Shown piece by piece: positions 1 through 10,968 of a stretch of 64,000 nt of DNA (position 1 is its first letter; each line of letters opens with the position of its first letter). The DNA lies in the NCBI GenBank assembly GCA_027604705.1, contig JADHYV010000061.1, forward strand, positions 44,381 through 108,380, in the 5' to 3' direction. Origin of the DNA: Allomyces arbusculus (Eukaryota; Blastocladiomycota; Blastocladiomycetes; Blastocladiales; Blastocladiaceae). The translations under genes and the position numbers were made by a program. The notes under the pieces are model-generated. The model ran no database searches and was not told the DNA's origin. It saw only the letters and a list, made by a program, of their open reading frames with translations.

Positions 1-1
1 C

Positions 2-2309
2 GGTATGACCTACTCTGAGGATGGCAAGCGCGAGTCACTCAAGTTCCGCATGCTCGGCACCTCCGAGGCCGCGGGTGACTGGGGCCACGAATACGTGCGG
101 TACGCGTTTGCTGTTTTCACCACGCGTCGCATCCACTTTTCTCATCCTACACTTTGTTCGTAGCCACCTCGCCGCCGAAATCGGCGAAGAGTACAATGCG
201 CGCATCACGGCCGAGCCGCCTGTCGCAACCGACGACATTGTCGCGCTCGCATTACAAATCACCCCCTTCTTCCTGCAGCACAATGCCGAGGCCGATGCCG
301 TCGACCTGTTGCTCGAGCTCGAGGCCATCGACCAGATTGTGCCGCACGTCGACGAAAACACGTTTGCACGCGTCGGTCTCTACATGGTCTCGTGCGTGCC
401 GTACCTGCCGTACCCTGAGGACGAGACGGTACTGCGCGCGGCGCACGCGATTTACCGTCAAGTCAAACGGCTGCCCGAGGCGCTGATTATGGCGATGCGG
501 CTCGACGACAAGGCGCTGATTCAGCAAGACTATGACGCGTGCGAGGACCCGATCCAGAAGAAGCAGTTGGCGTTTATGCTGGCCCGGCAGACAGTCTCGG
601 TCGAGGCGCAGGACGAGACCGAGCAGGAGATTTTGGCCAACGGCAAGCTGTCCGAGTCGTTCCTGGCGCTCGGCGCCGAGCTCGGGATCATGGACCCCAA
701 GACGCCCGAGGACATTTATAAGACGCATCTCGAGACTCGTGGCACCATGGCTGATTCCGCGCGGCTCAACTTGGCCTCGACGATGGTCAATGCGTTTGTC
801 AATGCCGGGTTTGGCAAGGACACGCTCATGCTCGTCGAGGACTCCAAGTGGATCTACAAGAACAAGGACCACGCGATGCTGGCCGCCACGGCATCGCTCG
901 GTATGCTGCAGCTGTGGGACGTGGAGACAGGGCTCACGCAGATCGACAAGTACCTTTACTCGAACGAAGAGTATGTCAAGGCCGGCGCCGTGCTCGCAAT
1001 TGGCATGGTCACCGCCAACGTCAAGAACGAGTCGGATCCGGCCATGGCGCTGCTCAGTGAGCACCTGACCGAGGGCCCGCTGTCGGTGCGGCTCGCGGCG
1101 ATCACGGGGCTCGGCATGGCCTATGCCGGCAGTGGGCGCCAAGAGATTGCCGACATGCTCACGCCCTTGCTCGAGGACGGCGGCGAAGTGAGCTGCACGG
1201 CGGCGCTGGCGCTCGGCATGATCATGGTGGGCACGTGCGACGGCGACCTGTCGTCGACGATTCTCACGCTGCTCATGGAGTCGCCCGCCGTGCACGCCAA
1301 GTCGCGGTTCATGGGGCTCGGTCTGGCGCTGCTCTACCTCGGCAAGCAAGAGGCGTGCGAGGCGACGCTCGAGACGCTCAAGGCGATCGAGGCGCCCATC
1401 AGCAAGTCGTTCCAAGTTCTGCTCGAGATTGCCGCTTATGCCGGCACGGGCAACGTGCTCAAAGTGCAGGCTATGACGCGGCTGTGCAGCGACCACCTCA
1501 AGGATAACGACGAGTGGCAGGCCTACACGGTGCTCGGTATTGCGCTGATTGCCATGGGCGAGGATATCGGCAACGAAATGGCGCTGCGCACGTTCAACCA
1601 TTTCATGCACTATGGCGAGCCCGTCGTACGCAAGGCCGTGCCGCTAGGGATCGCGCTCCTCTGCGCGTCGAACCCGCAAGTGCACGTGCTTGACATTTTG
1701 TCCAAGTACTCGCACGACCACGACCAAGACGTGGCCATCAACGCAATTTTCGCCATGGGTTTGGTTGGTGCCGGCACTAACAACGCGCGGCTCGCGCAAA
1801 TGCTGCGGCAGCTGGCCAGCTATTATGCCAAGGACCCGAACTGCCTGTTCATGGTGCGCATTGCGCAGGGCCTGATTCATCTCGGCAAGGGTACCATGAC
1901 CATCAACCCGTACCACACGAACCGCACGCTTATGTCGCGCGTCGGTGTCGCCGGTCTGCTCACGGTCCTCGTCGCCATGACCGACGCCAAGCACCTCGTG
2001 CTCGGCAAGTCGCACTGGCTCCTCTATCATCTCGTCTCGGCCATGTACCCGCGGTTCCTGATCACGCTCGACGAAAATCTCAAGACCAAGTCGGTCTCGG
2101 TGCGCGTCGGTCAGGCCGTCGATGTTGTTGGGCAGGCGGGTCGGCCCAAGACGATCACTGGGTTCCAGACGCACAACACGCCTGTGCTCATGGCGTACGG
2201 CGAGCGCGCCGAGTTGGCGACCGACGAGTACGTGCCGCTCGCACCGGTTATTGAGGGGCTCGTCATTGTCAAGAAGAACCCGGAGCTCATGGAAACGGAC
2301 AAGGAGTAA
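2..2309 (+). CDS. RPN1: 26S proteasome regulatory subunit Rpn1/PSMD2, 5' end outside window
   Basis: This is most of Rpn1 (PSMD2), the scaffold subunit of the 26S proteasome base that docks ubiquitin-like shuttle factors. The gene enters from the left edge. Codons run from base 2, exon 2-99, intron 100-163 (gtacgc...ttcgtag), final exon 164-2309 with TAA at the end. Splicing joins GHEYVR to HLAAEI, a strongly conserved Rpn1 stretch. Proteasome/cyclosome repeats are visible, for example GLGMAYAGSGR near 1110, ALGMIMVGTCDGD near 1210, GLGLALLYLGK near 1315 and AIFAMGLVGAGTNNAR near 1740. The ATG at 21 is in another frame upstream of the intron and is not the start. The identification is firm. 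The missing part is the N-terminal region before the repeats. Confidence 0.97.
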
Positions 2310-2665
2310 GTCGGTGGAGAAGGTTGGTGGTCGCGCTCGCTTGCTCGCAAGTGGACACGCGCGTATGCAGTGCAGAGGAGAGGGGCGCGGTGGTGTTTCT
2401 TTGGTCGTTGCGTTTCCGTTGTTGTTTTTGTTTTCGTTTCCATGCCATATCCCTCCCTGCCGCTTTGAGGAATGCACATACAATCATTCTTGCCGCTTCA
2501 TTTCTGGTCGCAAAAAAAAAAAGAAACGGACGACGCAAAAGCGGGCAGAGAGAATGACAAACGCTCATGTTTTCGCTGTGCCTAACATCACAATGGCACC
2601 AAAAAAAGCACTCCCAAGTGTCCAACAGACCGACACCGCCCGCCCAACCAAGAGTCCAGGCCTCT
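2310..2665. other. Convergent 3' intergenic region
   Basis: This holds the 3' flanks of RPN1 and of the MPP6 gene, which converge here. An A-run lies at about 2512-2522. No other gene is supported. Confidence 0.6.
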
Positions 2666-3368
2666 TCAGGCACTGTTCTTGCTCTCACCGTTACTGCCCG
2701 GCTGGCTCCGACGCTTTCGTGCTGGCGCGCCGGCCACGTCACCGCCCTCCTGCGACTTTCGCTTCGTCGGGCCCGCCAACAGTTTCGCCACAGCTTTCGT
2801 CTTGGGCGCATACTTTGATGCCGATTTGGGCGCTGCAGCAGCCTCCTCCTCCTCCATGGCCGCATCTACGACTATGACCTCCTTTGCCTCCTCGGGCACA
2901 GGGGCTGGTGCGGGTGCGCCGACGGACCGGCGGCCAGGGAGCGGGGCGCGGGAAGTGGTGGGGAAGTCGGCGTAGGAGCTCGAGTACTCGACAATGAATT
3001 TTCTACAGAGCAGTTAAGGCAGCATGATTAAAAAAGTGACCAACGATCAAATCAACGGGACGGCACGGCTCGACACGACACTTACGGCTTGACGGCCGAC
3101 TTAGCGAGCGTCCACTTAGCCTCGCGCGCTGCACGGTCCTCGTCCTCCTTGCGCTGCTCAATCAATTCGGCTTGGAGCGCGCGTTGCATGAACTGGAATT
3201 GAGGCAGAGCACGAGCGATCATCAGCGCCATTGTCGCGTGCCGGAGTTTTCAATTCATGATTGAAATGCTGATCTTACTTTCATCTTGAGCAACTTGTCG
3301 GACCCGGGCCGCTTCTTGTCGGCGATGGCTGCCGCTGGCGTGGGCTTTGCTGATGATGCGGAGGACAT
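2666..3368 (-). CDS. MPP6: M-phase phosphoprotein 6 family, nuclear exosome cofactor
   Basis: A three-exon gene of 177 residues: exon 1 3279-3368, exon 2 3086-3192, exon 3 2666-3002. The introns are 3193-3278 and 3003-3085, both GT-AG. Splicing the first intron creates KLLKMKFMQR, the signature of the MPP6/MPHOSPH6 family, which helps the nuclear exosome and the Mtr4 helicase bind RNA and process 5.8S rRNA. A second family-like block, KFIVEYSSSYADF, follows the second intron. The C-terminal half is a low-complexity Ala/Glu/Lys-rich tail containing TKRK and RKRR clusters suitable for nuclear import. The function is assigned from the short signature motif only, as is usual for this small family. 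The gene is divergent from PSMG2. Confidence 0.85.
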
Positions 3369-3637
3369 GCTGGCGGGATCTGGCTCGGGTGAACACAGCG
3401 AGGATCACGAAGCGTCGGAGAAGCGTTGCGGCAAGTTATTTGGAACTTGATTCAAGGCAAACAGGATGGTGACGTTTTCGAAATGACCGACTGAGTGAGG
3501 CTCGACGAAGTCGACACCAGCCATTGATCGCGTCACGTGCAAAGGACGCAGACCTCTTGCGCGTCCATCGCCTGTTCGAACAGCTTGAAATCGATCACAA
3601 CCAATCTGCTCCGCGACCATCCTCGACAGTCGCAACT

Positions 3638-4694
3638 ATGACGACCAGCACGACCTGCCCGCCCATTTCCTGCGCGTTCAACTTGCAAAGCCTCAAAGAT
3701 ACGACCCTCGTCGTTGTATGTCCTGATCCAAGTGTGGCCAACTTGAACTGGCACTCCGTAATCAAATAGCGTAACCGCTGCTGTCCTTGTCCAGCCAACT
3801 GTATCGACCGGAAATGTTCCGCAACTCGTGGCCGACCTGCTCGTCACGTCGCTCGTCAAGGATCCCAAGACCCAGCTCGCGCTCGACCGCGTCGGCGACC
3901 TTGGACACCCGCACCTGCTCAACATTTGCGGCCCAGACGCGTATGGCGTGAGTGGGCGCATTTCGATGCCGTTGGAGGGTGCGCCTTTTCATGTCTCTGC
4001 GCACAAATTGGTCTCAGTTGCTGATCGTCCTTGACACCGCATAGTGTACGTCGACCCGCACCGCAAGATCACAGTCCTGCAGCAGCGTGCTCCCATTGTC
4101 CAAGGTTACTCGGCCGCGTTTACGCAGGCGATCGTCGACTGGATCAAGGCCGTCGGATTTGCACGCGTGATTGTCGTCGCATCGTCGGATGCGGCGTTCC
4201 GGACCGATACGTTGATTGAAGGGTGCGTTGCGAGCGACTGTTGAGAATTTCGAATGTCAAAGTTACGCGCTCATTCTCCACCCGGATAGGACGCCGTCGT
4301 TCCGCATTGTCACGGTCCCGGGCGAGCACGCGGTCCCGTCCAACCTTGCCGTGAAGCGCCTGGAACCGGATTTCGCTGACGGCAAGCTCAAGGGGTCGGC
4401 CAACTTGTCGCATCTCCTGGCCAGCGCCAAAACGAGTCTTGCACCGCAGATCCCGGTCACGGCGCTCGTCGTGTTCACGCTGGAAGGCGGTACGTCGCTC
4501 ACTGCTTTGCAAACTCAGATTCTGCTCTCCCTGACCCTGGCTCGCTTCCATCAGACAACTTGCAGGACACGCTCATGACCTACCGGCACCTGTCCAAGCT
4601 CCTCGACCTGCCCACCAACCCGCGCTTCCCACTCAGCTGGCAAGACCTGTACGGGACCAACACGTCGACCGATACGATGCGCGAAGTTTACTAG
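3638..4694 (+). CDS. PSMG2: Proteasome assembly chaperone 2 (PSMG2/Pba2)
   Basis: A five-exon gene encoding 259 residues, close to the family length: 3638-3715, 3795-3978, 4045-4222, 4290-4489, 4555-4694. All introns are GT-AG and 65-79 bases, and all phases agree. The first junction restores TLVVPTVSTGNVPQLVADLL, matching the conserved start of the PAC2 fold. DWIKAVGFARVIVVASSD corresponds to the central family motif, and EGDN starts the C-terminal helix region. PSMG2 pairs with PSMG1 to assemble the 20S alpha ring and prevent off-pathway dimers. Its position 1.3 kb from RPN1 puts two proteasome genes together, with MPP6 between them. A canonical AATAAA lies just after the stop. Confidence 0.92.
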
Positions 4695-4701
4695 GAACAG
4701 A

Positions 4702-4707
4702 AATAAA
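4702..4707 (+). terminator. Polyadenylation signal of PSMG2
   Basis: AATAAA starts 8 bases past the PSMG2 stop codon. The closeness of the converging minus-strand gene (129 bases between stops) fits very short 3' UTRs. Confidence 0.55.
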
Positions 4708-4823
4708 GCTCAAATCATGCCACGATTCCGCCATCCCACACGGCACCACGACACTAATTTTTGTCCACCGCCACGAATCGTCAACGGCGTAAGTCACTCC
4801 TTGCTTGCAGTTTCACTGTGCCC

Positions 4824-6350
4824 CTACTTCGTGGCGGCCGGCGCCTTGGTGCATAGCCCAAACTCGGCGACGTCCACACGCGCCAAATCAAAGCACTCGC
4901 GCTCATTGTACCGGACGGCCACCTCGACCGCGAGCTTCGCTGGTGCAACGCGCGGCTGTCCCCGCACTGGGTTCACGCTGCCCTCAACCGTGATCCACTT
5001 GCCCTCCGGGATTGGGTTCACACTGCCCGGGAACGCTTTCGCAGCCACGAGTGCCGTGCCCGAGTAGAGCGACACGACCGCGTCGCGCACTGTGCACGTC
5101 GGCAAACTCGCCGCGCCACTGCCATTGGCCGTGGGGGGTACCGTCTTGACACGCACGCGCGCGACCGCATGCGTGCGCGGCGCAGGCAAAATGGCGCGCG
5201 CTGTCTGGAACCCGTACTTGACGAGCCGGCGCGCGTCTCTAGCGACAACGCGGTCGCGCCGCTGCAGGATGGCGGCGCGTGTCGCGCGGCCCGTGGTCGG
5301 GTTGCGAACGGTGCGAATCGCCGCGTGGCCGTGCACGCGCGGGAACGAGTACGGGACGAGCTTGTCGTCCGTCAGGGTCGCGGGCAGGAGCGTCGTGCAC
5401 TGCTGCTTCGGCTTGCCCGTGGTCGTGCGGCGGCGGCGGTTGTTACCACCGGGGTTCATGGAGACCGAGAATTGCTTGGGCGTGATCGTAGCCGTGGTCG
5501 GCGCCTTCAGGTTGCGCAGGACTACGCTGTTGCGCTTGATCTTGCGCTCGCGGCGCGTCGGGCGCCCGCCGGTCGCGCGGGGCTTGTGACCCGTTGTATT
5601 GCGAGGACGACGAGGGCGCGCAGCGCTGCTGTTCGGACGCTTGCCGCGCTGCTGCTTGTTTTTCCCACCGGCACGTTGCCATTTGGGCTTCCACATGACT
5701 GGCCTGTTGCCGGGCTTGCGCGACGGTAAGTTCCGGCGACGACGAGAGCGACGCGCGGGACGACCACTCGGCGTGCCGTTATGCGCGACCGGTGTAGACT
5801 GCACCGACGCGGCCATGGACCGGCCGCGTGGGCTTGCACCGCTCGTCGTCGTCGTCGTGCCGCCCTGGCCGGCGTCCGAAGGCCCACTCTGACTCTGAGG
5901 ACCAACGCCCGGCGTACGACGACGCGGCTTCCGCGGCTTCCGTGGCCGGAAAAACGGCTTGTCAGACGTCGCGACCTGCGGGCGCGCCGGATCGATCATA
6001 GGCGGCGCCTGAGGGTGCCCGCGCGGGCGGTCAACCGCACCCGTCGTCGTAGTCGCGCGTGGGACCGCCGCAGCCGTGCGTGCTGGTGCGGCCCACTTGG
6101 TCGTGGGTGTCGCGGTCGCGGTCGCACGCGGGACAGCCTTGAGCACACCACCCGCGCAGGTCATCCCCTTGCCGAGCGGAATCCCGAGCTGGCACGGGTT
6201 CACAGGGAACGCCCGCGGATCGAGCGCGGGCGCCGCCTCGGTGCCGTCGTCGTACGCGGTGAAGTCGTCGTCAATGTCGAATTGCGCGTGCGCATGCGCG
6301 ACGAGCAGGGCCACGGTCGTGAGCAACAGGAGTGAGTTCATGGCGGGCAT
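4824..6350 (-). CDS. Secreted Arg/Pro-rich protein of unknown function
   Basis: A single-exon gene of 508 residues. The N-terminus is a clear signal peptide (LLLLTTVALLVAHAHA followed by QFDIDDDF), with an alternative start at Met4. A short Cys-containing segment near residues 50-70 (NPCQLG, MTCAGG) is followed by about 280 residues of basic low complexity, rich in Arg, Pro, Gly and Thr, including many RR and RPR clusters. The C-terminal 130 residues are more ordered, with three cysteines and a GSVNPIPEGKW...GSVNPVRGQPR internal duplication. I do not recognise a family. The basic middle could bind wall polysaccharide, polyphosphate or nucleic acid outside the cell, but that is a guess from composition. 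Confidence 0.75.
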   Translation of the reverse strand: MPAMNSLLLLTTVALLVAHAHAQFDIDDDFTAYDDGTEAAPALDPRAFPVNPCQLGIPLGKGMTCAGGVLKAVPRATATATPTTKWAAPARTAAAVPRATTTTGAVDRPRGHPQAPPMIDPARPQVATSDKPFFRPRKPRKPRRRTPGVGPQSQSGPSDAGQGGTTTTTSGASPRGRSMAASVQSTPVAHNGTPSGRPARRSRRRRNLPSRKPGNRPVMWKPKWQRAGGKNKQQRGKRPNSSAARPRRPRNTTGHKPRATGGRPTRRERKIKRNSVVLRNLKAPTTATITPKQFSVSMNPGGNNRRRRTTTGKPKQQCTTLLPATLTDDKLVPYSFPRVHGHAAIRTVRNPTTGRATRAAILQRRDRVVARDARRLVKYGFQTARAILPAPRTHAVARVRVKTVPPTANGSGAASLPTCTVRDAVVSLYSGTALVAAKAFPGSVNPIPEGKWITVEGSVNPVRGQPRVAPAKLAVEVAVRYNERECFDLARVDVAEFGLCTKAPAATK

Positions 6351-6795
6351 TGCTGACGAGGAAGCAAGCTGGTGCTTCGTTAGTCGTCAACTGAGTGGGT
6401 CGGCGGGACGTCGGCGAGACGGAACTCTCGATGGCACTGCCGCCGCGGTCCGGGAGCTGCGAGCGTTGGCAGAGAGCAGGGTCGAGGTTGAGAGTTTGCT
6501 GTTCAACGGCAGCAGCCGTGTCGCACGCGCTGGTGGTCGTGGTGGTCGTGCAGGACGACCAAACAGTGGTTGATCAGGCTTGTGGGAGAACAGGGAGACG
6601 CGGTCACGTTGTTGTGCAGCACAACCACAATGCAGAACAGGGCCGCGAGGACTTCGTCGAGCGCCCATCCCACCATAACATGAATCAGGAGCGCTAAATG
6701 ATTTTGAAATCAAATTGAAGTCTTGCTCAGTCGACCATCTGCCACGGCAAGCTAATCCACCCGCGGCTGTAGCGAGTCTCCATTGCAGCCCAAGT
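6351..6795. other. Intergenic region without recognisable gene
   Basis: 5' flank of the secreted protein gene and 3' flank of the next minus-strand gene. No conserved reading frame or RNA structure is seen. Confidence 0.5.
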
Positions 6796-7852
6796 TCACT
6801 CCCCCCAATGCAACTGCGCGTCTGCACCAGGCACCTCGCGCAACAACCGACGTAGCAACTCTTCGCGCGCGATCCACTGCTGCATGTGGTCTTGGTAAGA
6901 GGCGCGTAGCCGCACCACGCGCGCTCGCGTAATCGCGGCGTGCTGCGCCAGCGCGCGAACCCGGCGGCGAAGGGCAAACTCGCTTTCCTCATCCTCGATA
7001 TCGTCGGCGCCGGCGACGGAAAAGAGCCGCGGCAGCTGGCCCACCCAGTCGCGCGCGCGCTCTAGCTTGCCCTCGGCCATACGGAGCGCGCGCGTCAGCA
7101 CGGCGTGCTTGGTGGCGTACTTGGCCCGTGCACGGTGCTGGATCGTCTGCAGGTGGTAAAGCTCGCGCTGCACCGGCGCGAGAGCCGTCGGGTCGAAGCG
7201 GGGCGGCGGGGTCGCGATTTGCAGGCGAGGGTGATCGTGGTCGGGCTTGTTCGGCTCTTGCGCTTGCTGTACGGTAACGGGTACTTGCGGCGAATGGATC
7301 GCCGGCTCGGTGGGCTCGACAGAACCCGCTGAAGTCGGCGGCGGGGCGTGACCCATGTCCTGAGACTTAAGTTGATCTGGATGGAATTGTGTGAGCAGGC
7401 GGTCAAGATCACAACCTTCACCATGGACCCACCGAACTACGGAATCACGTACTGCTTGCCGGCCAAATACGGGCGTGAACAATCGCATCGAGCACGCTTG
7501 CAGGTTCTCCACCCTGTGCACTCGCCGAGTTAGCCGCGACTCGTTCGTTATTGGGCTCACGTTGAACTTGAAAGTCCATCGCGTCGGTTTCGGCATCGTG
7601 AGCGAGGACGTCAGGATCTACAGCGTGTCATCTCGAAGCATCAGAATGCACTGTCCCTTGCGAAAATGTCACGTATGCGCTCATAGCTGCCATGAAGTAC
7701 AGACTCGCGAGCGGATGCTGGCGGGCCACCAATGCTGCCGAGCTGGGCGGCATCGGCTCTGCACGCACTAGTCCAAAGTCGGCGACCAAGCTCAGAGCGG
7801 CCGCGAGGGCCATGGCGAAGGCCAGGATACGGGTACTCCAGCCGCGCGACAT
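6796..7852 (-). CDS. Hypothetical protein with N-terminal hydrophobic segment and coiled coil
   Basis: Favoured model: exons 7705-7852, 7453-7617 and 6796-7376, giving 297 residues. The second intron (7377-7452, gtacgt...ccag) is canonical. The first (7618-7704, gtctgt...gtag) is less certain. The product starts MSRGWSTRILAFAMALAAAL, a signal peptide or anchor. An acidic disordered stretch follows, then a helical Arg/Glu/Leu-rich C-terminus (roughly residues 180-290) with coiled-coil character. No family is recognised. An unspliced frame from 7596 is also open for 266 codons, but it needs intron-like sequence to be coding. The last exon is the secure part. Confidence 0.5.
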
Positions 7853-8658
7853 TATCAGTTGGGATTGTTGGGATTCGAGCCACAATGGACTTCAATCGTT
7901 GACAGCTCGCAAAATTACGACAACCTGCACGGTTTTGATGCTCGGTCAACACTCAAACAACTTGCAGCAAGTTGGTCACTCGAGCGAAGGGAGCCCGTCG
8001 TCTGTGCGTTCGTGCTTCGGCAAGACAAGGTCTGGCGCGCTTGTCGGTGCCACGGTGGTGGCGGCCTCGGTGGCGGATCGTGCGCACACCGTCGTGTCCA
8101 ACATCAGCAACCAACAAGCATCAATCCGTCCATAGATTTACGGTGGCGTCCATTTGGCGTCGACGTGTCGAGCAAATGTTCCGCCGCATTGACATTTCCT
8201 GTCCAGGCGGACGGGTGGACGATGGCGATGTTGTGCCAGCACTCATCGGTTGTGGCGACACTCCGCCATTCTGTTCGCGCGTTGTTCAAGGGCGTTGCTC
8301 AGCAGCCCGAGGCCCTGACACCCCGTCGGCGCGTCGGCTGGGAGCAACTTCGTCCATGGGATGATGGCAGCGATGGGCAGGTCATCCTGCAGCCGCTGGG
8401 GCCTCGGAGCAGAGGGCGTTGGCCGGGCCAACGGACGACTAACGCCGCAACCCTGTTGCTTGGCACCACACTCCCTGACCTGTGCGCCCCTCCTCGCCCA
8501 TCTGCGATCCTTTTGGTGGAGGGTGCGGTGCCATGCTCTCTTGCCCTCCCTCAACTCGACCTCGCCCCGCCCTTGGCATTGGGAGCGCCCCGTCGAAACC
8601 GACGCGTCCTGCTGCGCCAGTACGTTTGTTGTGATCGTGCCTACCCACATCGTCATCG
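7853..8658. promoter_or_regulatory. Divergent intergenic region
   Basis: About 800 bases between a minus-strand start and a plus-strand start, so it must contain both promoters. It may also hold an unrecognised first exon of the plus-strand gene, which lacks a signal peptide in its present model. No motif stands out. Confidence 0.4.
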
Positions 8659-10713
8659 ATGGCCCCGACCACCGACCCAAGCACCGTGTTCCCGGCGCCG
8701 TTTACCGATGCCATGATCATGACGGCCGCGCTGTGCAGCCCGACCACGGCGGGCGCGGACTGCCGGACTATTTTGACGCCACATGGTGCCGCGGCCCGTG
8801 ACGCATACGAAAAGCAATGCCGCCCGTCCAAGTGCCCAGACATGCAAACTCGATACGATCAGGTCATGGCTGATCGCATCGCGTCCAGAAAGGACTATGT
8901 TCAGGCCGGTTCGTGCGTGGTGGAACTAATTGTCCTGTATTGAAAGGATTTTGCACTGACGACGCGTTATTTATGAACGACAGGCGAGGACCTCCAAACG
9001 TGCGGCATCAACGCGTGCCCAGCGCAATTTGTAGCCGCCTACTCGATGGTGTGCGTCCGGTTCACGGAGCCAGCGTTGCAAGCGTTTCTGACGCCTTCGC
9101 GCTTGCTGAGCCTGGCACCGAGCTATGTGCCCGAAGCACTTCAGGCTGAATGGAACCAGACGCGCCACAACGCGCAAATCCAGGCCGGGACCTCGCTCGG
9201 CATCTGCACCACGTCCATACCTATCGGTACGGCGTGCAGTTCAAGCACGGCCCAGTCGCGCGACGGACTGCCGGCGCCGCAGGCCATTGCCCCCGTCATG
9301 TACCAGACCGAAAACGACCGCTTGTCCGTGGGCCCTTTGGTCACCAACTCGACGCCGCCGCAGCTGTTCGTCAACAAGGCGCGCATTCCGTCGAGTGGGG
9401 TCCTGGACCAGACGTTCCCGCTTAACTACTTCACGCCGGGTCCGTGCGTGAACGGGGCCATTGTGAGCCCGCGGTTCATGGACGATTCGTGCTCGCAAGA
9501 TGCCGAGTGTCTGCTGGGCTCATGCTATGGCAACGTCTGCCGCGCGAAGACGCGGTCGCTCTTGGCTGCGGGCGTGTTTGATGCTGTGTCCAACGCGACG
9601 CTGTCATCGACGAACGCAAGCGCGACAAGTCTTCCGACCGACGATCTCCTCGGTGTGCTCCCACCACCATCGTCCATTTCGCCCGGGCAGATCGCACTAA
9701 TCTTAACGGCACCCGTCCTGCTCATCCTCTTGGCCCTCGCCGTCTGGCGGCGACAGCTGCATGTTGAAGATGACGATGACGACGATGCCAAGTCGGGTGT
9801 CGTTGTGGTGGACGCGATCGACCCAACGGCGCCGGCTGCGCGCGAAGCGCGATTGAGCCCCGCCGACCCACGCATGCTCGACGACGTCGAGTCGGCCATA
9901 AACTCGCGCCGGTCGTCCATGTCCGGGGTCGACCTGTCGCTGCCAAACTACTCGCCCTACTCGGCACTGCGCCCCCTGCCATCAACAGCACCACCAAGTT
10001 ATCCACCCTCTACCCGGTCAACTATTGTCGGCGCGTACAATGGCGGGCCTAACATTACGGCCATGTCGTCGCTGCGTCACGAAGTCGATATTCCTCCGTG
10101 GGCGAGCTCGCGCGGGACTCCGCGGCCGAGTCCACGGATAAGTCCGCGCCCGAGCCCGCGCGTATCGGTCGAGTCTACGACGAGTGCACGCCGCAGCGCG
10201 TACGACGATCAGCCGTGGGAGTCGGGCGAGTCGTTTGAAATGATGGGTACTCGGCGCCGGCGTGGCGTGAATTCGCGCCCCGGGTCGCGCGCGGCAAGTC
10301 CACGGCGGTCCTCATCGCGGTCAGCAAGCCCGCGGCGGTCCACGTCCCGGTCTGCGAGCCCACGCTTAATCCCGTCACGGTCTGCCAGCCCGCACTTGCC
10401 GCCGTCACGGTCTGCAAGTCCGCACCTGTCGCCGTCGCGGTCGGGCAGTCCACGATCGCGCGCTGCAAGTCCGAGACCAGCGGTAGCGCGTTCCAGGAGC
10501 CCAAGGCCGATACCGTCACGAACCGCAAGTCCGCGACCGTCCATGTACCGCGAGGCCATCCGTGCATCGAGTCCACGGCCCCCAGTAATGGTGCGCGCTT
10601 CCAGTCCTCGACCCCGCATTTCGCGCGCTGCGAGCCCGCGCCCAGCAAGCGTTCGGTCGGCGCGTATGCACTCAGCCAGCGACTTTTCACGGTCGGTACG
10701 CCGAAGTTGGTGA
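8659..10713 (+). CDS. Single-pass membrane protein, Cys-containing ectodomain, SR/SP-repeat cytoplasmic tail
   Basis: Exons 8659-8908 and 8984-10713 give 659 residues; the intron (gttcgt...cgacag) restores YVQAGEDLQTC. The ectodomain (residues 1 to about 340) carries paired cysteines and ends in a small knot-like segment with DSCSQDAECLLGSCYGNVC. A transmembrane helix follows (ALILTAPVLLILLALAVW). The tail begins with an acidic run (VEDDDDDD) and then has long repeats of the type SRSASPR, SRSASPH, SRTASPR (about 10280-10660). The family is not recognised. The start is doubtful because no signal peptide is present. A spliced 5' exon ending near 8620 (gtacgt) and joining at about 8683 (ccaag) would be one way to supply it. 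Confidence 0.7.
10270..10660 (+). repeat. Degenerate tandem repeat encoding Ser-Arg-x-x-Ser-Pro units
   Basis: Roughly a dozen imperfect 24-30 base units of the form cggtcngcnagyccncg. They encode the SR/SP-rich tail of the membrane protein. Unit length and third-codon positions vary, so this is an old coding repeat and not a microsatellite. Confidence 0.75.
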
Positions 10714-10968
10714 TTCGTTGCCGCTTTTCGTGATGCAGGCTACGTGATTCATTGCCTTTTTGTACATTTTGATCGTGGCTGCGCTCACCGTGACCGCTAT
10801 TCCTTCCCTGTCTGATATCACGGCGGTGCCACGCGAAGTGCTTGCGAATATATACGTATTTGCGCACCTCAGTGTTCTCTTTCCACCTATGCAGCTGCCA
10901 AGAACACACAACTAACCTCTATCGACCTTCTTCACCGTGTTCCTGACTTGTTTCAATTCGTGCCAATA

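Noticed and set aside
252-1610. A 452-codon open frame on the minus strand
   Set aside because: It is fully antisense to the conserved RPN1 exon. Its Arg/His/Leu-rich composition is what the complementary frame of a GC-rich gene gives.
7860-7895. A T-arm-like word (gggattcgagcc) suggesting a tRNA gene
   Set aside because: No matching acceptor stem, D-arm or anticodon arm could be placed upstream.
10270-10660. Regular short repeats as a possible CRISPR-like array
   Set aside because: Units are imperfect, lack unique spacers and encode SR/SP peptide repeats in an open frame of a eukaryotic gene.
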